This document shows positions 35,724-44,553 of a stretch of DNA of 64,000 nt, piece by piece (positions within the stretch are counted from its first letter, which is position 1; every line of letters begins with the position of its first letter). Origin of the DNA: an uncultured Pelagibacteraceae bacterium (GTDB lineage Bacteria; Pseudomonadota; Alphaproteobacteria; Pelagibacterales; Pelagibacteraceae); contig CACBXW010000003.1 of NCBI GenBank assembly GCA_902543295.1, positions 1 to 64,000 of the forward strand, given 5' to 3'. The notes below the pieces were generated by a model. The model had not been told where the DNA came from. It worked only from the letters and a program-made list of their open reading frames with translations, and did no database searches. A program made the position numbers and the translations under genes.

Positions 35724-37022
35724 ATGAAACTCCTAAATTTATCAGCACAACAACTTTTAAAAAAACTTAAAAATAAACAATTAACTTCCGTTGAACTTTG
35801 TAAAGCATATATCAATCAAAAAAAAAAATATGATAAGAATATTCAAGCTTGGGAATATTTTAATGAAAAAAAACTCCTAAGTGATGCGAAAAAATCTGAC
35901 AATCAGAGAAAAAAATTGAAACCTTTAGGGGCTTTGCATGGTCTGCCAGTAGCACTTAAAGATATTATTTCAACATCTGAAATGCCAACAAAATATGGTG
36001 CAAGAATAAAATTAAAAAAAAAGAATAATTTAGATGCTAAAATTGTTGAGCTCTTAAAAAGGGCTGGAGCAATAATTATGGGTAAAACTGTAACTTGTGA
36101 ATTAGCTTTTTTATCACCATCAAAAACTAAAAACCCACACGATTATTCAAGAACACCAGGAGGTTCATCTAGTGGCTCTGCAGCCGTTATTGCATCTGAT
36201 ATGGCGCCATTATCAATTGGAACTCAAACGGGTGGATCTGTAATTAGGCCAGCCTCTTATTGCGGAGTTGTTGGTTATAAACCTACTTATGGATTAATTT
36301 CTAGAAATGGTGTTTTGCAAACATCATATAATTTGGATCAAGTTGGAGTATTTGGAAAAACAATTAGTGATGTAGAACTTTTATCGAAAGTTTTGTTTGC
36401 TAGAGACGATGCAGATGAAACAACAACAAGCATTAATTTTCTTAATAAAAAAATTAAAATAAAAAAATCAAAATTTGTTTTTTATAAAACCAAACGCTGG
36501 AGAAATGTTGACAGCATTTCAAAAAAATCATTTAACAAATTTATTTTAAATAATAAAAAAATAGTAAAGGTTGAGACTGCTCCCAAATATTTTGAAAATA
36601 TGATTGATTGTCATACAATTATATATGAGACAGAGATGGCTCAAAATTTCCATCATTATTACAAAACTTCAAAAGGAAAACTTTCTATAGAAATTAAGAA
36701 AGCAATTATTAATGGACTAAAATATTCTGCAAAAGACTATGCTTTAGCTTTAGATGCGATGAGAACATATTCAAAAAACTTAGATAGTATATTTGAAAGG
36801 TTTGATGCAATTATAACGCCAAGCAGTTGTGGAATCGCAGACAAAGGATTTAAGACAACTGGTAGTCCAGAATTTAATAAGATTTGGTCTCTAGCACATG
36901 TTCCCTGCATTTCACTGCCAATTTTAAAAGGCGAAAAAAATTTACCTTTAGGATTGCAAATTATAGGCAAACAATTTGAAGATCTAAGCATGTTAAAGCA
37001 TGCCAAAATATTCAAGAAATAG
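35724..37022 (+). CDS. Amidase signature family protein
   Basis: A 432-residue Ser-Ser-Lys hydrolase. The catalytic lysine is Lys79 (PVALKDI), the GGSSSGSAA loop holds the cis serine at 148 or 149, and the nucleophile is Ser172 in GTQTGGSVIRPAS. It would cleave a carboxamide to acid plus ammonia. It has no signal peptide, so it acts in the cytoplasm. It lies 7 bases after ATPase 2 and may process an imported amide or release nitrogen; the substrate cannot be read from the sequence. Confidence 0.92.
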   Translation: MKLLNLSAQQLLKKLKNKQLTSVELCKAYINQKKKYDKNIQAWEYFNEKKLLSDAKKSDNQRKKLKPLGALHGLPVALKDIISTSEMPTKYGARIKLKKKNNLDAKIVELLKRAGAIIMGKTVTCELAFLSPSKTKNPHDYSRTPGGSSSGSAAVIASDMAPLSIGTQTGGSVIRPASYCGVVGYKPTYGLISRNGVLQTSYNLDQVGVFGKTISDVELLSKVLFARDDADETTTSINFLNKKIKIKKSKFVFYKTKRWRNVDSISKKSFNKFILNNKKIVKVETAPKYFENMIDCHTIIYETEMAQNFHHYYKTSKGKLSIEIKKAIINGLKYSAKDYALALDAMRTYSKNLDSIFERFDAIITPSSCGIADKGFKTTGSPEFNKIWSLAHVPCISLPILKGEKNLPLGLQIIGKQFEDLSMLKHAKIFKK

Positions 37023-37039
37023 TGATAATTCATAAACAT

Positions 37040-37143
37040 TTACAATCATAGATTGTAATTAAGTGAAAAATCTTCAGTTTTTTAAAATGACTCTAAGATG
37101 CATATATGCTTTAAATGCATCAGTTAATTAACTTAAAGAGGAG
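37040..37143 (+). promoter_or_regulatory. Dyad-rich leader and Shine-Dalgarno of the TRAP operon
   Basis: The 126-base gap holds three perfect dyads: arms 37040-37047 / 37051-37058 (8 bp, 3-base spacer), arms 37097-37103 / 37115-37121 (7 bp, 11-base spacer) and the 12-bp palindrome 37122-37133. A strong SD, AGAGGAG (37137-37143), lies 5 bases before the ATG. The first dyad directly follows the amidase and may end its mRNA without a U-run; the others may be operators. No clear -10/-35 pair was found. Confidence 0.4.
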
Positions 37144-37148
37144 AAATA

Positions 37149-38279
37149 ATGATTAAAGAAAAAAAACTATTGAAGGGTAAAACTCCTTCAAGACGTAAAT
37201 TCTTTAAGGCTGCTGCTGCGACTGGTGTTGCTGCTGTAGCTGCATCATCTTTAGCTGCTCCAGCCGTTGCCAAAGAAAGAATTGAAGCTTCTATGGTAGC
37301 TACATGGGGAAGAGATTTCCCAGGTTTAGGAACTGGTGCGCAAAGATTTGCTCAAAGAATTACAGACATGAGTGATGGAAGAATTCAAGTCACTTACTAT
37401 GCAGCAAACGAAAGGGTTAAAGCGTTTGACTCATTTGACGAAGTTGCTTCAGGTAACTCGCAAATGTATCACGCTGCTGACTACTACTGGGTTAAAAAAG
37501 ATCCAGCTTGGGGTTACTTTACAGCTGTACCTTTCGGTTTCACTTATACTGAAATGAACGCATGGATTAGATTTGCTGGTGGTCAACAATTATGGGATGA
37601 ACTATCAGACAAATTCGGTCTAAAAAACTTTATGTGTGGAAGCACAGGAGTTCAAATGGGTGGATGGTTTAACAAGAAAATTAGAAGCCCTAATGACTTC
37701 AAAGGTCTTAAAATGCGTATGCCTGGATTAGGTGGACAAGTTATCGGTAAACTTGGAGGATCTCCAGTTTCACTTCCTGGTGGACAAATTTACGAAAACC
37801 TTGTTTCTGGTGCAATTGATGCAACAGAGTGGGTAGGTCCATGGAATGATGAAGCTATGAAATTCCAAGAAGCTGCTAAATACTACTACTATCCTGGGAT
37901 GCACGAGCCAGGATCTATGTTAGCATGTGGTACTAACAAATCTTGGTTTACAAGCTTATCAAAATCAGATCAGCTATTAATTGAAGCTGCAGCTGCGATG
38001 GAAAATGACGTTATGATGTCAGAGTACAACGCTAAGAATGGTGCTGCGCTTGCAAGATTAATAAACGATCATGGTGTTAAACTAGAGAAGTTTAGCGACA
38101 AAGTTTATGATGGTTTTGCTAAAGCTGCTAATGAAGTATTTGAGGAAACAAGAGCAAGCAGTGGTCTCGCTGAGAGAATCCACTCTAGTTTCTTACAGGC
38201 TAGAAAAGACATTGGTTCTTGGACCAACTTGTCTGACTCACCTTACATTTCTCAAAGAAACAGAGCATTAGGAATGTAA
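37149..38279 (+). CDS. TRAP transporter substrate-binding protein, DctP/TakP-like
   Basis: A 376-residue periplasmic binding protein with a Tat-type leader: SRRKFFK (14-20), a hydrophobic alanine stretch and cleavage near AVAK. TEWVGPWNDEAMKFQEAA with a YYYYPGMHEPG segment closely matches TakP, which binds 2-oxo acids; FKGLKMRMPG supplies the conserved arginine. Its substrates are therefore probably short monocarboxylic oxo or hydroxy acids, which suits the dehydrogenase module upstream. It has a very strong SD and a strong intrinsic terminator after the stop, so it is likely made in excess over the permeases. Confidence 0.93.
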   Translation: MIKEKKLLKGKTPSRRKFFKAAAATGVAAVAASSLAAPAVAKERIEASMVATWGRDFPGLGTGAQRFAQRITDMSDGRIQVTYYAANERVKAFDSFDEVASGNSQMYHAADYYWVKKDPAWGYFTAVPFGFTYTEMNAWIRFAGGQQLWDELSDKFGLKNFMCGSTGVQMGGWFNKKIRSPNDFKGLKMRMPGLGGQVIGKLGGSPVSLPGGQIYENLVSGAIDATEWVGPWNDEAMKFQEAAKYYYYPGMHEPGSMLACGTNKSWFTSLSKSDQLLIEAAAAMENDVMMSEYNAKNGAALARLINDHGVKLEKFSDKVYDGFAKAANEVFEETRASSGLAERIHSSFLQARKDIGSWTNLSDSPYISQRNRALGM

Positions 38280-38299
38280 TCTAACTAAATTTAGTTATT

Positions 38300-38329
38300 A
38301 AAGGGCCCTTAATTGGGCCCTTTTTTTTT
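38300..38329 (+). terminator. Intrinsic terminator after the TRAP binding protein
   Basis: A perfect 9-bp stem, arms 38300-38308 and 38315-38323 (GGGCCC core), with a 6-base loop is followed by a run of T through 38329. It lies 20 bases after the TRAP binding-protein stop and 38 before dctQ. It is the clearest Rho-independent terminator in the window and should leave the permeases dependent on read-through or a second promoter. Confidence 0.88.
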
Positions 38330-38367
38330 AAACAAAATCGAGTATTACTTAGGTATTTTAAAATACT

Positions 38368-39357
38368 ATGGTGACAAAAAATTCAAATCTTTCTCTATAT
38401 CTCAGAATAATCAGTTATTCAGTTTTAGCTTTTACTTTAGCATTTCTTATTAATAATGTTTTAACAGTTTGGAGTGATTGGCCAGGAATAAAAAAAATTT
38501 TTTCACATCATGAGATGTTTGGATTTAAGAAAAAAGCTCTAGAGGGATCCGATTTAAATTATGGTTATATGCAAATTGGATTGTATTTGATTTGTATTGC
38601 TGCAGTCGTTTTTTATGTTTTTAAAACATACAGTCAAACTTTGGAGCAAGATTCAAAAATTTTATCAAGATTTTCAGCATATCTTGTTAGATCATCATTT
38701 TGGGCAGTATTTTTAGTTGGCGTAGCTGACTTCGTTATATCTTTTATGGTTGTTGAAAGATTATGGGAAGCAATCTTCAGTCCTGAAGTAAAAGCATTGA
38801 TGGTTAAAGCCCCAGTCAGAATTACTTATATTCACTTTCCAATAATATTAATCTCTTTCGTGATTGGATATTTTACGAAATCAGTTGGCTTTATTTGGCT
38901 AGCAGTATTGGTTGTAGTAAGTGAATTCGTAATTGTATTATCAAGATTTATATTTTCATACGAACAAGCATTTCAAGGGGATCTAGTTAGATTTTGGTAT
39001 GCTGCACTTTACTTATTTGCTAGTGCATACGCTTTAATTCATGAAGGGCACGTAAGAGTTGACGTACTCTATTCTTCTTTTAGTGAAAAAAAGAAGGCAT
39101 GGACAAATATGGTTGGATCGGCAGTTCTAGGAGTACCACTTACATTAATAGTTATATTTTTAGGTCTAAACGGAAAAGCCAGCATTATAAATGGTCCTGT
39201 TGTAGCTTTTGAAGTTACGCAACAAGGATCTAATGGTCTCTATCTTTTATATTTGATGGCTGTTTATCTAGCTGTTTTTGCTGTTACGATGTTAATTCAA
39301 TTTACTAGCTATTTTATGGAAAGTAGTCACAAAATTTTAAAAGGTGTCAAAAATTAA
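38368..39357 (+). CDS. TRAP transporter small permease (DctQ-type), extended
   Basis: A 329-residue membrane protein. The core DctQ region lies in the C-terminal half, with RFWYAALYLFASAYALIHEGHVRVDVLY as recognisable sequence split across two motifs (FASAYAL and HVRVDVLY). The N-terminal half adds about four further helices and a cytosolic loop, making it longer than the usual 160-200 residues. It forms the transporter's small subunit together with DctM, encoded 3 bases downstream. Confidence 0.88.
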   Translation: MVTKNSNLSLYLRIISYSVLAFTLAFLINNVLTVWSDWPGIKKIFSHHEMFGFKKKALEGSDLNYGYMQIGLYLICIAAVVFYVFKTYSQTLEQDSKILSRFSAYLVRSSFWAVFLVGVADFVISFMVVERLWEAIFSPEVKALMVKAPVRITYIHFPIILISFVIGYFTKSVGFIWLAVLVVVSEFVIVLSRFIFSYEQAFQGDLVRFWYAALYLFASAYALIHEGHVRVDVLYSSFSEKKKAWTNMVGSAVLGVPLTLIVIFLGLNGKASIINGPVVAFEVTQQGSNGLYLLYLMAVYLAVFAVTMLIQFTSYFMESSHKILKGVKN

Positions 39358-39360
39358 ATT

Positions 39361-42024
39361 ATGGAAACATTCTTTTTAGCTGTTCTAGTTGTGATAATGA
39401 TCGTTGCTCTTGCATCGGGTTACCCGGTTGCTTTTGCACTACCTGGTTCAGCTATAATTGCAATTGGTTTAGCTGCATTTTTTGGCTACATATTTGAGGG
39501 AGACTCCAGTGCCTTTTTTGCAGTAGATGGACCTATAGAATGGCTCGTTGCTGGTATTACAAATTTTAGGAGTAATTACTGGGATGTAGAAACAGATACT
39601 TTGATCGCAATTCCTTTATTTATTTTCATGGGAATTATGCTTCAAAAATCAAAAATTGCCGAAGACTTATTAATAACAATGGGCCAATTGTTTGGACCAA
39701 TTCCTGGTGGTTTGGGAATTTCTGTTATATTTGTTGGAGCTCTATTAGCAGCAACGACTGGTATCGTTGGAGCAACTGTAATTGCGATGGGACTAATCTC
39801 GTTACCAACGATGTTAAATAACAAGTATGACAGACAACTTGCTAGCGGAATAGTTTGTTCATCAGGAACATTAGGTCAAATTATTCCTCCATCAATTGTT
39901 TTAATTATTATCGCTGACCAGTTGGCAAGTGCATCTGATGTTGCAAACAACTTAAGACAAAATGATTATAAAGCCTTAACTGGTGAATTTAATATGCCAG
40001 GTGAATTTAGAGTAGGTTCATCAAGTGCAGGTGATATGTTCTTAGGAGCACTTTTACCAGGCCTTGTCTTAGTTGCTCTTTATATGATCTATGTATTTAT
40101 TTTTGCTAGAATAAAGAAAGGTGTTGCACCGCCAGTTCCATTTAAAGGAAATTTTGATTTAAAATTTTGGTTAAGAGTAGTTGTGATTATCATACCACCA
40201 CTTGCATTAATATTCGCTGTATTAGGTTCAATTTTAATGGGTATTGCTACTGTAAACCAAGCAGGTTCAATTGGAGCAATTGGTGCCACTTTGATGGCTG
40301 GTTATAGATTATATGAAGGAAAGAAAAGTGCGTTCTATCCTTTAATTTTAATTATTGGATCTCTAATTCCAATTACATTCTTTGCTTCAAATTATGAATT
40401 AAATGTAAAAAATTTGGAGGAAAGAGATTTAAGCGCAATCTTTATTACCGCTTTCTTTGTGGTCATACTTGTATACGGAATAGGTTGGAGTTTTTGGAGA
40501 ACTTTTAAAACAGAAAATGTTTTAAAAGAAGTTGTAACAGAAACTTGTGTGACTACTTCAATGGTATTTATTATCCTTTTAGGAGCAGCAATGCTTACTT
40601 CAGGATTTAGAGCTTTTGGGGGAGAAGAATTAGTAAGAGACTTTTTACAAGATTTACCAGGCGGTTTTTGGACACAATTTGTTGTTGTGATGATTGTAAT
40701 TTTCTTGCTAGGATTTTTCCTAGACTTTATTGAAATTGCAGTTGTTGTTGTTCCAATAATTGCACCAATATTATTAGCTGAAACAGGGGCTAACGTCACA
40801 GCCGTTTGGTTGGGAGTTATGATTGGTGTTAACTTACAGACTTCCTTCTTAACGCCGCCATTTGGATTTGCACTCTTTTATTTGAAAGGGGTAGCTCCAA
40901 AAATTGTTAAAACACTTGATATTTGGAAAGGTGTTGTGCCTTTTATAATCCTTCAGCTTATAGGATTGGGAATAGTCGGTGCATACCCTAGCTTAGTAAA
41001 TTATCTACCAAATAGAGTATATTTAACTTCGAATGTTGCTCCTCCACCAATGAATCCTAAATTACAGTATTGTTTGCAAGAGTACAAATTTGCAAGATTT
41101 GATTCAAACGGTGAGACAATTAAAAATGCAATATTAAAATTCCAATCTGAGGCTCCAACTAATCTGCCAGATGATAAAATGGAAATTTTAGAAGATCATT
41201 TTGATAGTGCACTAGGAACTTTTGCTCTGGTCGATAAATTAAAAAAAGTTGAGGTCGAATACAATGCATATGCTGTTGATTATAGGGATCTGCATTTCAC
41301 TGTTAGGAAGAAGCAAAAGAAAATACTTAAATTAAATAAAAAAATAGAAAAATATAAAGCAGAGATTAGAAATTTAGATGATGACGAATTAGATGAGAAA
41401 AACAAAATAGAATTAAGAATTGAGGATGTAAAACTTGAAATTGAGGAAATTCAAAACTCAATTCCAGAAACTTGGCAAGCTAAGAATTCAGAATTCGACA
41501 AAATAAATAAAGCTAAAAATACAACAACAAAAAGATATAGAAAGAATGTAGATGAAGCCTACGATCTACTTGATCAGTTCGCAATGTTCATAAACGATGG
41601 AGTAAAACTTCAAGAAGTATCAAAAGATATTAAACAGTTAGATTATTTTATAGCTATGGAAAGCAATACAAAAGTATATGAAAGATCAGTTACAATTATG
41701 GATGGATTGTTTGACAAGTTGAGTGAGATCTCTGGAATGGATGAATTTTTAAATAGTGTAGATGATTTATTATCAATGGTAGACTCAGACGAACTTGATC
41801 CAATGGCGATTAGAACAAAATCAAAAGAAGTTGTTGAGTTATTCAATAAAGAAGTTAGCTGGAGAGCAAATGCTAAAGAAAACTTAATGCCAAAACTTGA
41901 GGAATATAATAATGCAATCAAAGAAACAATTGGATTAAGGTTGCAGTCTAAACTTACCAAAGAGCAAGCTATCTATGTATCTAAATGTAATTCAATACAT
42001 AGAGATATTTCACTAAATTTTTAA
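39361..42024 (+). CDS. TRAP transporter large permease (DctM-type) with coiled-coil extension
   Basis: An 887-residue protein. Residues 1-550 are the ion-coupled TRAP permease with about a dozen helices: GYPVAFALPG, IPLFIFMGIML, GIVGATVIAMG, SGTLGQIIPPSIVL and NLQTSFLTPPFGFALFYLKG are characteristic. Residues 553-887 are an extra soluble part, highly charged with Lys/Glu-rich heptads (about 630-710) and little hydrophobic character. Typical DctM proteins stop near 430-600. The function of the tail is unknown. The end overlaps the convergent ketopantoate-reductase-like gene by 4 bases. Confidence 0.92.
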   Translation: METFFLAVLVVIMIVALASGYPVAFALPGSAIIAIGLAAFFGYIFEGDSSAFFAVDGPIEWLVAGITNFRSNYWDVETDTLIAIPLFIFMGIMLQKSKIAEDLLITMGQLFGPIPGGLGISVIFVGALLAATTGIVGATVIAMGLISLPTMLNNKYDRQLASGIVCSSGTLGQIIPPSIVLIIIADQLASASDVANNLRQNDYKALTGEFNMPGEFRVGSSSAGDMFLGALLPGLVLVALYMIYVFIFARIKKGVAPPVPFKGNFDLKFWLRVVVIIIPPLALIFAVLGSILMGIATVNQAGSIGAIGATLMAGYRLYEGKKSAFYPLILIIGSLIPITFFASNYELNVKNLEERDLSAIFITAFFVVILVYGIGWSFWRTFKTENVLKEVVTETCVTTSMVFIILLGAAMLTSGFRAFGGEELVRDFLQDLPGGFWTQFVVVMIVIFLLGFFLDFIEIAVVVVPIIAPILLAETGANVTAVWLGVMIGVNLQTSFLTPPFGFALFYLKGVAPKIVKTLDIWKGVVPFIILQLIGLGIVGAYPSLVNYLPNRVYLTSNVAPPPMNPKLQYCLQEYKFARFDSNGETIKNAILKFQSEAPTNLPDDKMEILEDHFDSALGTFALVDKLKKVEVEYNAYAVDYRDLHFTVRKKQKKILKLNKKIEKYKAEIRNLDDDELDEKNKIELRIEDVKLEIEEIQNSIPETWQAKNSEFDKINKAKNTTTKRYRKNVDEAYDLLDQFAMFINDGVKLQEVSKDIKQLDYFIAMESNTKVYERSVTIMDGLFDKLSEISGMDEFLNSVDDLLSMVDSDELDPMAIRTKSKEVVELFNKEVSWRANAKENLMPKLEEYNNAIKETIGLRLQSKLTKEQAIYVSKCNSIHRDISLNF

Positions 42025-43040
42025 ACTGTTAATTTATCAATTAATTCTGATCTTGTATAAAGACCCAAGTCTTCTGCCTTGGACTTTAATTTTTCATTAA
42101 TCTCTTTTAATTTTGGAACATTTAAATCAAGCTTATTTGCAATTTCTATAATTGAACCAATTATTGGATCTATTTCTAATGGTTTGCCAGCATTTAAATC
42201 TTGAGCGGTTGAAGGTCTATGTCCTATAATTGAGACTCCACCCTTAATTCGATCCTCAATTGATATATTGAATTTAACTCCGATTTTTTCTCCAACTTGT
42301 TGGCACTCCTGCATTAAAACTTTTATTAAATTGTAAGTTTCAGGATCATTACCCATTTCATCCATAGTTTTATTTGTTAGAGCACTTACTGGGTTGAATG
42401 AACAATTCCCCCATAGTTTCACCCAAATTTCGTCTCTTAAATTCTTCTTCTGAGGAGCTTTTAAACCGCCTTCTATGAATAAACTTGAAATTATTTTTAG
42501 TCTTTCTGACCTGGTTCCATCTGGTTCACCTAAAGAAAATCGTTCACCATTACCATTATGTTTAATAACACCTGGCTCTAATATCTGACAAGCTGGATAA
42601 ACTACACAACCAATTGCTCTTTCAGGCCCAAGAGTTTGCCATATTTTTCCACCTGGATCCACACTTTCAACTATTTGATTGTCTAATTTGGTACCCGTAT
42701 TAGCTTTATGAAAGTACCACCAAGGTAATCCATTTATGGCGCATATAATTGAAGTTTTTTTACCCATAATTGGTTTTAAGCTTTCTGAAATTTTACTAAT
42801 AGCGTTAGCTTTTACAGAAATAATTATGAAATCTTGTTCATCTAAATCTTTAGGATTGTCTGTTACATCAAATTTAAAATTAACTTTATTATCATCTCTT
42901 ATAAAAGTTAATCCATTTTGCTCTATTGCTTTTTTATGTTCTCCTCTAGCAATTAAAGAGACTTGTGCGTTTGTTTTTTTTAAACTTGTAGCAATAAATC
43001 CACCAATAGACCCAGCTCCAAATATACAAATTTTAGTCAT
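42021..43040 (-). CDS. 2-dehydropantoate 2-reductase family protein
   Basis: A 339-residue NADPH-dependent reductase of the ketopantoate reductase (ApbA/PanE) family: N-terminal IFGAGSIGGFIAT, then an ISVKA segment and the C-terminal catalytic lysine in the EIWVKLWGNCSFNPVSALT region. It reduces ketopantoate in pantothenate synthesis in classic members; other members act on related 2-oxo acids. It overlaps the acyl-CoA synthetase-like gene by 1 base. It is not beside other pantothenate genes, so the exact role is uncertain. Confidence 0.85.
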   Translation of the reverse strand: MTKICIFGAGSIGGFIATSLKKTNAQVSLIARGEHKKAIEQNGLTFIRDDNKVNFKFDVTDNPKDLDEQDFIIISVKANAISKISESLKPIMGKKTSIICAINGLPWWYFHKANTGTKLDNQIVESVDPGGKIWQTLGPERAIGCVVYPACQILEPGVIKHNGNGERFSLGEPDGTRSERLKIISSLFIEGGLKAPQKKNLRDEIWVKLWGNCSFNPVSALTNKTMDEMGNDPETYNLIKVLMQECQQVGEKIGVKFNISIEDRIKGGVSIIGHRPSTAQDLNAGKPLEIDPIIGSIIEIANKLDLNVPKLKEINEKLKSKAEDLGLYTRSELIDKLTV

Positions 43041-44548
43041 TAGTTCACTAATCCAAACTTTTTAGCTAAAGTATTTCTTTGTAGTTTACCTGTTGCACCT
43101 TTAGGAATTTCATTTACAAAAAATATTTTCTTTGGAATTTTAAATTTAGCAAGTTTTTCATTTGCATAAATTTTTATATCATCTTCAGTACACTTCATGC
43201 CCTCTTTTATGATTATTGCGGTAGCTATATCTTCCCCAAGCATTTTATCTTCATATCCAAAGCAAACAGCTTGCTCAATATTTGGATGATCCATAAGAAT
43301 GTTATCGACTTCTAAAGGTGAAATCTTTTCACCACCTTTATTTATTATTTCCTTTAATCTTCCTGAGATTTTTAGATAACCATCTTTATCAAAATATCCC
43401 TGATCTCCTGTTCTAAACCAACCATTTGAAAAGCTATTTTTATTTGCATCTGGATTATTTTCATATCCGGAAGTAACATTTTCACCCCTAATGCAAACTT
43501 CTCCCTCTTCTCCTTGATTTAAAATTTTGTTATTAGTATCCATAATACAAACTTCTGGCCCAGCAGGAATTCCTACAAATCCAGGTTTTTGGGACTTAGG
43601 CGGCAAAGGATTTGAGGTCATTTGATGAGTAGCTTCCGTCATCCCATATGCTTCTATTACTGGACAATTAAATACCTCATTTAGTTTTTCAAATACAGCT
43701 GGAGGCAGAGATGCTGATGATGATCTCAAAAATCTAAGATTTAATTGTTTAGCAGTTTCTAGATTTTTATCTGCTCTCATCAATATTGCTTGATGCATTG
43801 TTGGTACTCCAGAATACCAAGTTATTTTCTCTCTTTTTGCATTATCTAAAAATTTTAATGCATTAAATCCACTACTTGCACATACAGATGCCCCTACCTT
43901 CATAGATGCTGCAAGAACTGCAATTAAGCCATGTATATGAAATAATGGCATAATATTTAGACAATGATCTTTATCACTTAAATTAAGACTTTTGGAGATA
44001 TTATCTGCCGAAGAAAAAATATTTTTATTTGTTAATGGAACAATCTTAGGTCTTGATGTAGTGCCCGAAGTATGCAGCACAAGAGCTTCATGATCTTCAC
44101 CTGGCAAAACATAATCACTGCTAATTTCAAAAAGATTGAAATCTCCGCTTAAATTATTTCCGTCTGATTTTATTTCGCAAACAGGAATTTTTAATTTATT
44201 TGCGACTTCTACTACTGGATTTTTAGAATTTTTTTCTACAATCACTATCTTTGGCTTTAAATCCTCAAGGTAAAATTCGAATTCTTCAGATTTATAGTTA
44301 GGGTTTAAAGGTGCAGCAGACATGTAGCTTGAAATCGCCAAAAAACTAGTTGCCATGTAAGGACCGTTTGGCAAAACTATTGCTGCACGATCTTTATTAT
44401 TAATACCATTACCTGATAATTGTTTTGAAATTCTTTCTATTAATGATTTTAAATCAACAAATTTTAGTGGAGAACTACTTTCAGATGTTATTGCAGTTAG
44501 ATTATCATTTTGTGATTCTATAATATTCCTAACAATTCTAGAGTTCAT
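43040..44548 (-). CDS. AMP-dependent acid:CoA ligase, oxalate-CoA ligase-like
   Basis: A 502-residue adenylate-forming ligase. The phosphate loop HTSGTTSRPK, the AYGMTEATHQMTSNPLP segment, WFRTGDQGYFDKDG, LKEIINKGGEKISPLEVD and the final lysine in PKGATGKLQRN are present. HTSGTTSRPK and TEATHQMTSNPLP agree closely with plant AAE3 and yeast Pcs60, which make oxalyl-CoA. The substrate may be oxalate or another small dicarboxylic acid. It lies between the GGT and ketopantoate-reductase-like genes with overlapping or near-overlapping ends. Confidence 0.85.
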   Translation of the reverse strand: MNSRIVRNIIESQNDNLTAITSESSSPLKFVDLKSLIERISKQLSGNGINNKDRAAIVLPNGPYMATSFLAISSYMSAAPLNPNYKSEEFEFYLEDLKPKIVIVEKNSKNPVVEVANKLKIPVCEIKSDGNNLSGDFNLFEISSDYVLPGEDHEALVLHTSGTTSRPKIVPLTNKNIFSSADNISKSLNLSDKDHCLNIMPLFHIHGLIAVLAASMKVGASVCASSGFNALKFLDNAKREKITWYSGVPTMHQAILMRADKNLETAKQLNLRFLRSSSASLPPAVFEKLNEVFNCPVIEAYGMTEATHQMTSNPLPPKSQKPGFVGIPAGPEVCIMDTNNKILNQGEEGEVCIRGENVTSGYENNPDANKNSFSNGWFRTGDQGYFDKDGYLKISGRLKEIINKGGEKISPLEVDNILMDHPNIEQAVCFGYEDKMLGEDIATAIIIKEGMKCTEDDIKIYANEKLAKFKIPKKIFFVNEIPKGATGKLQRNTLAKKFGLVN

Positions 44549-44553
44549 TTAAA

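Noticed and set aside
40392-40799. 135-residue minus-strand frame inside dctM
   Set aside because: It is antisense to a conserved membrane-spanning part of DctM with no independent evidence.
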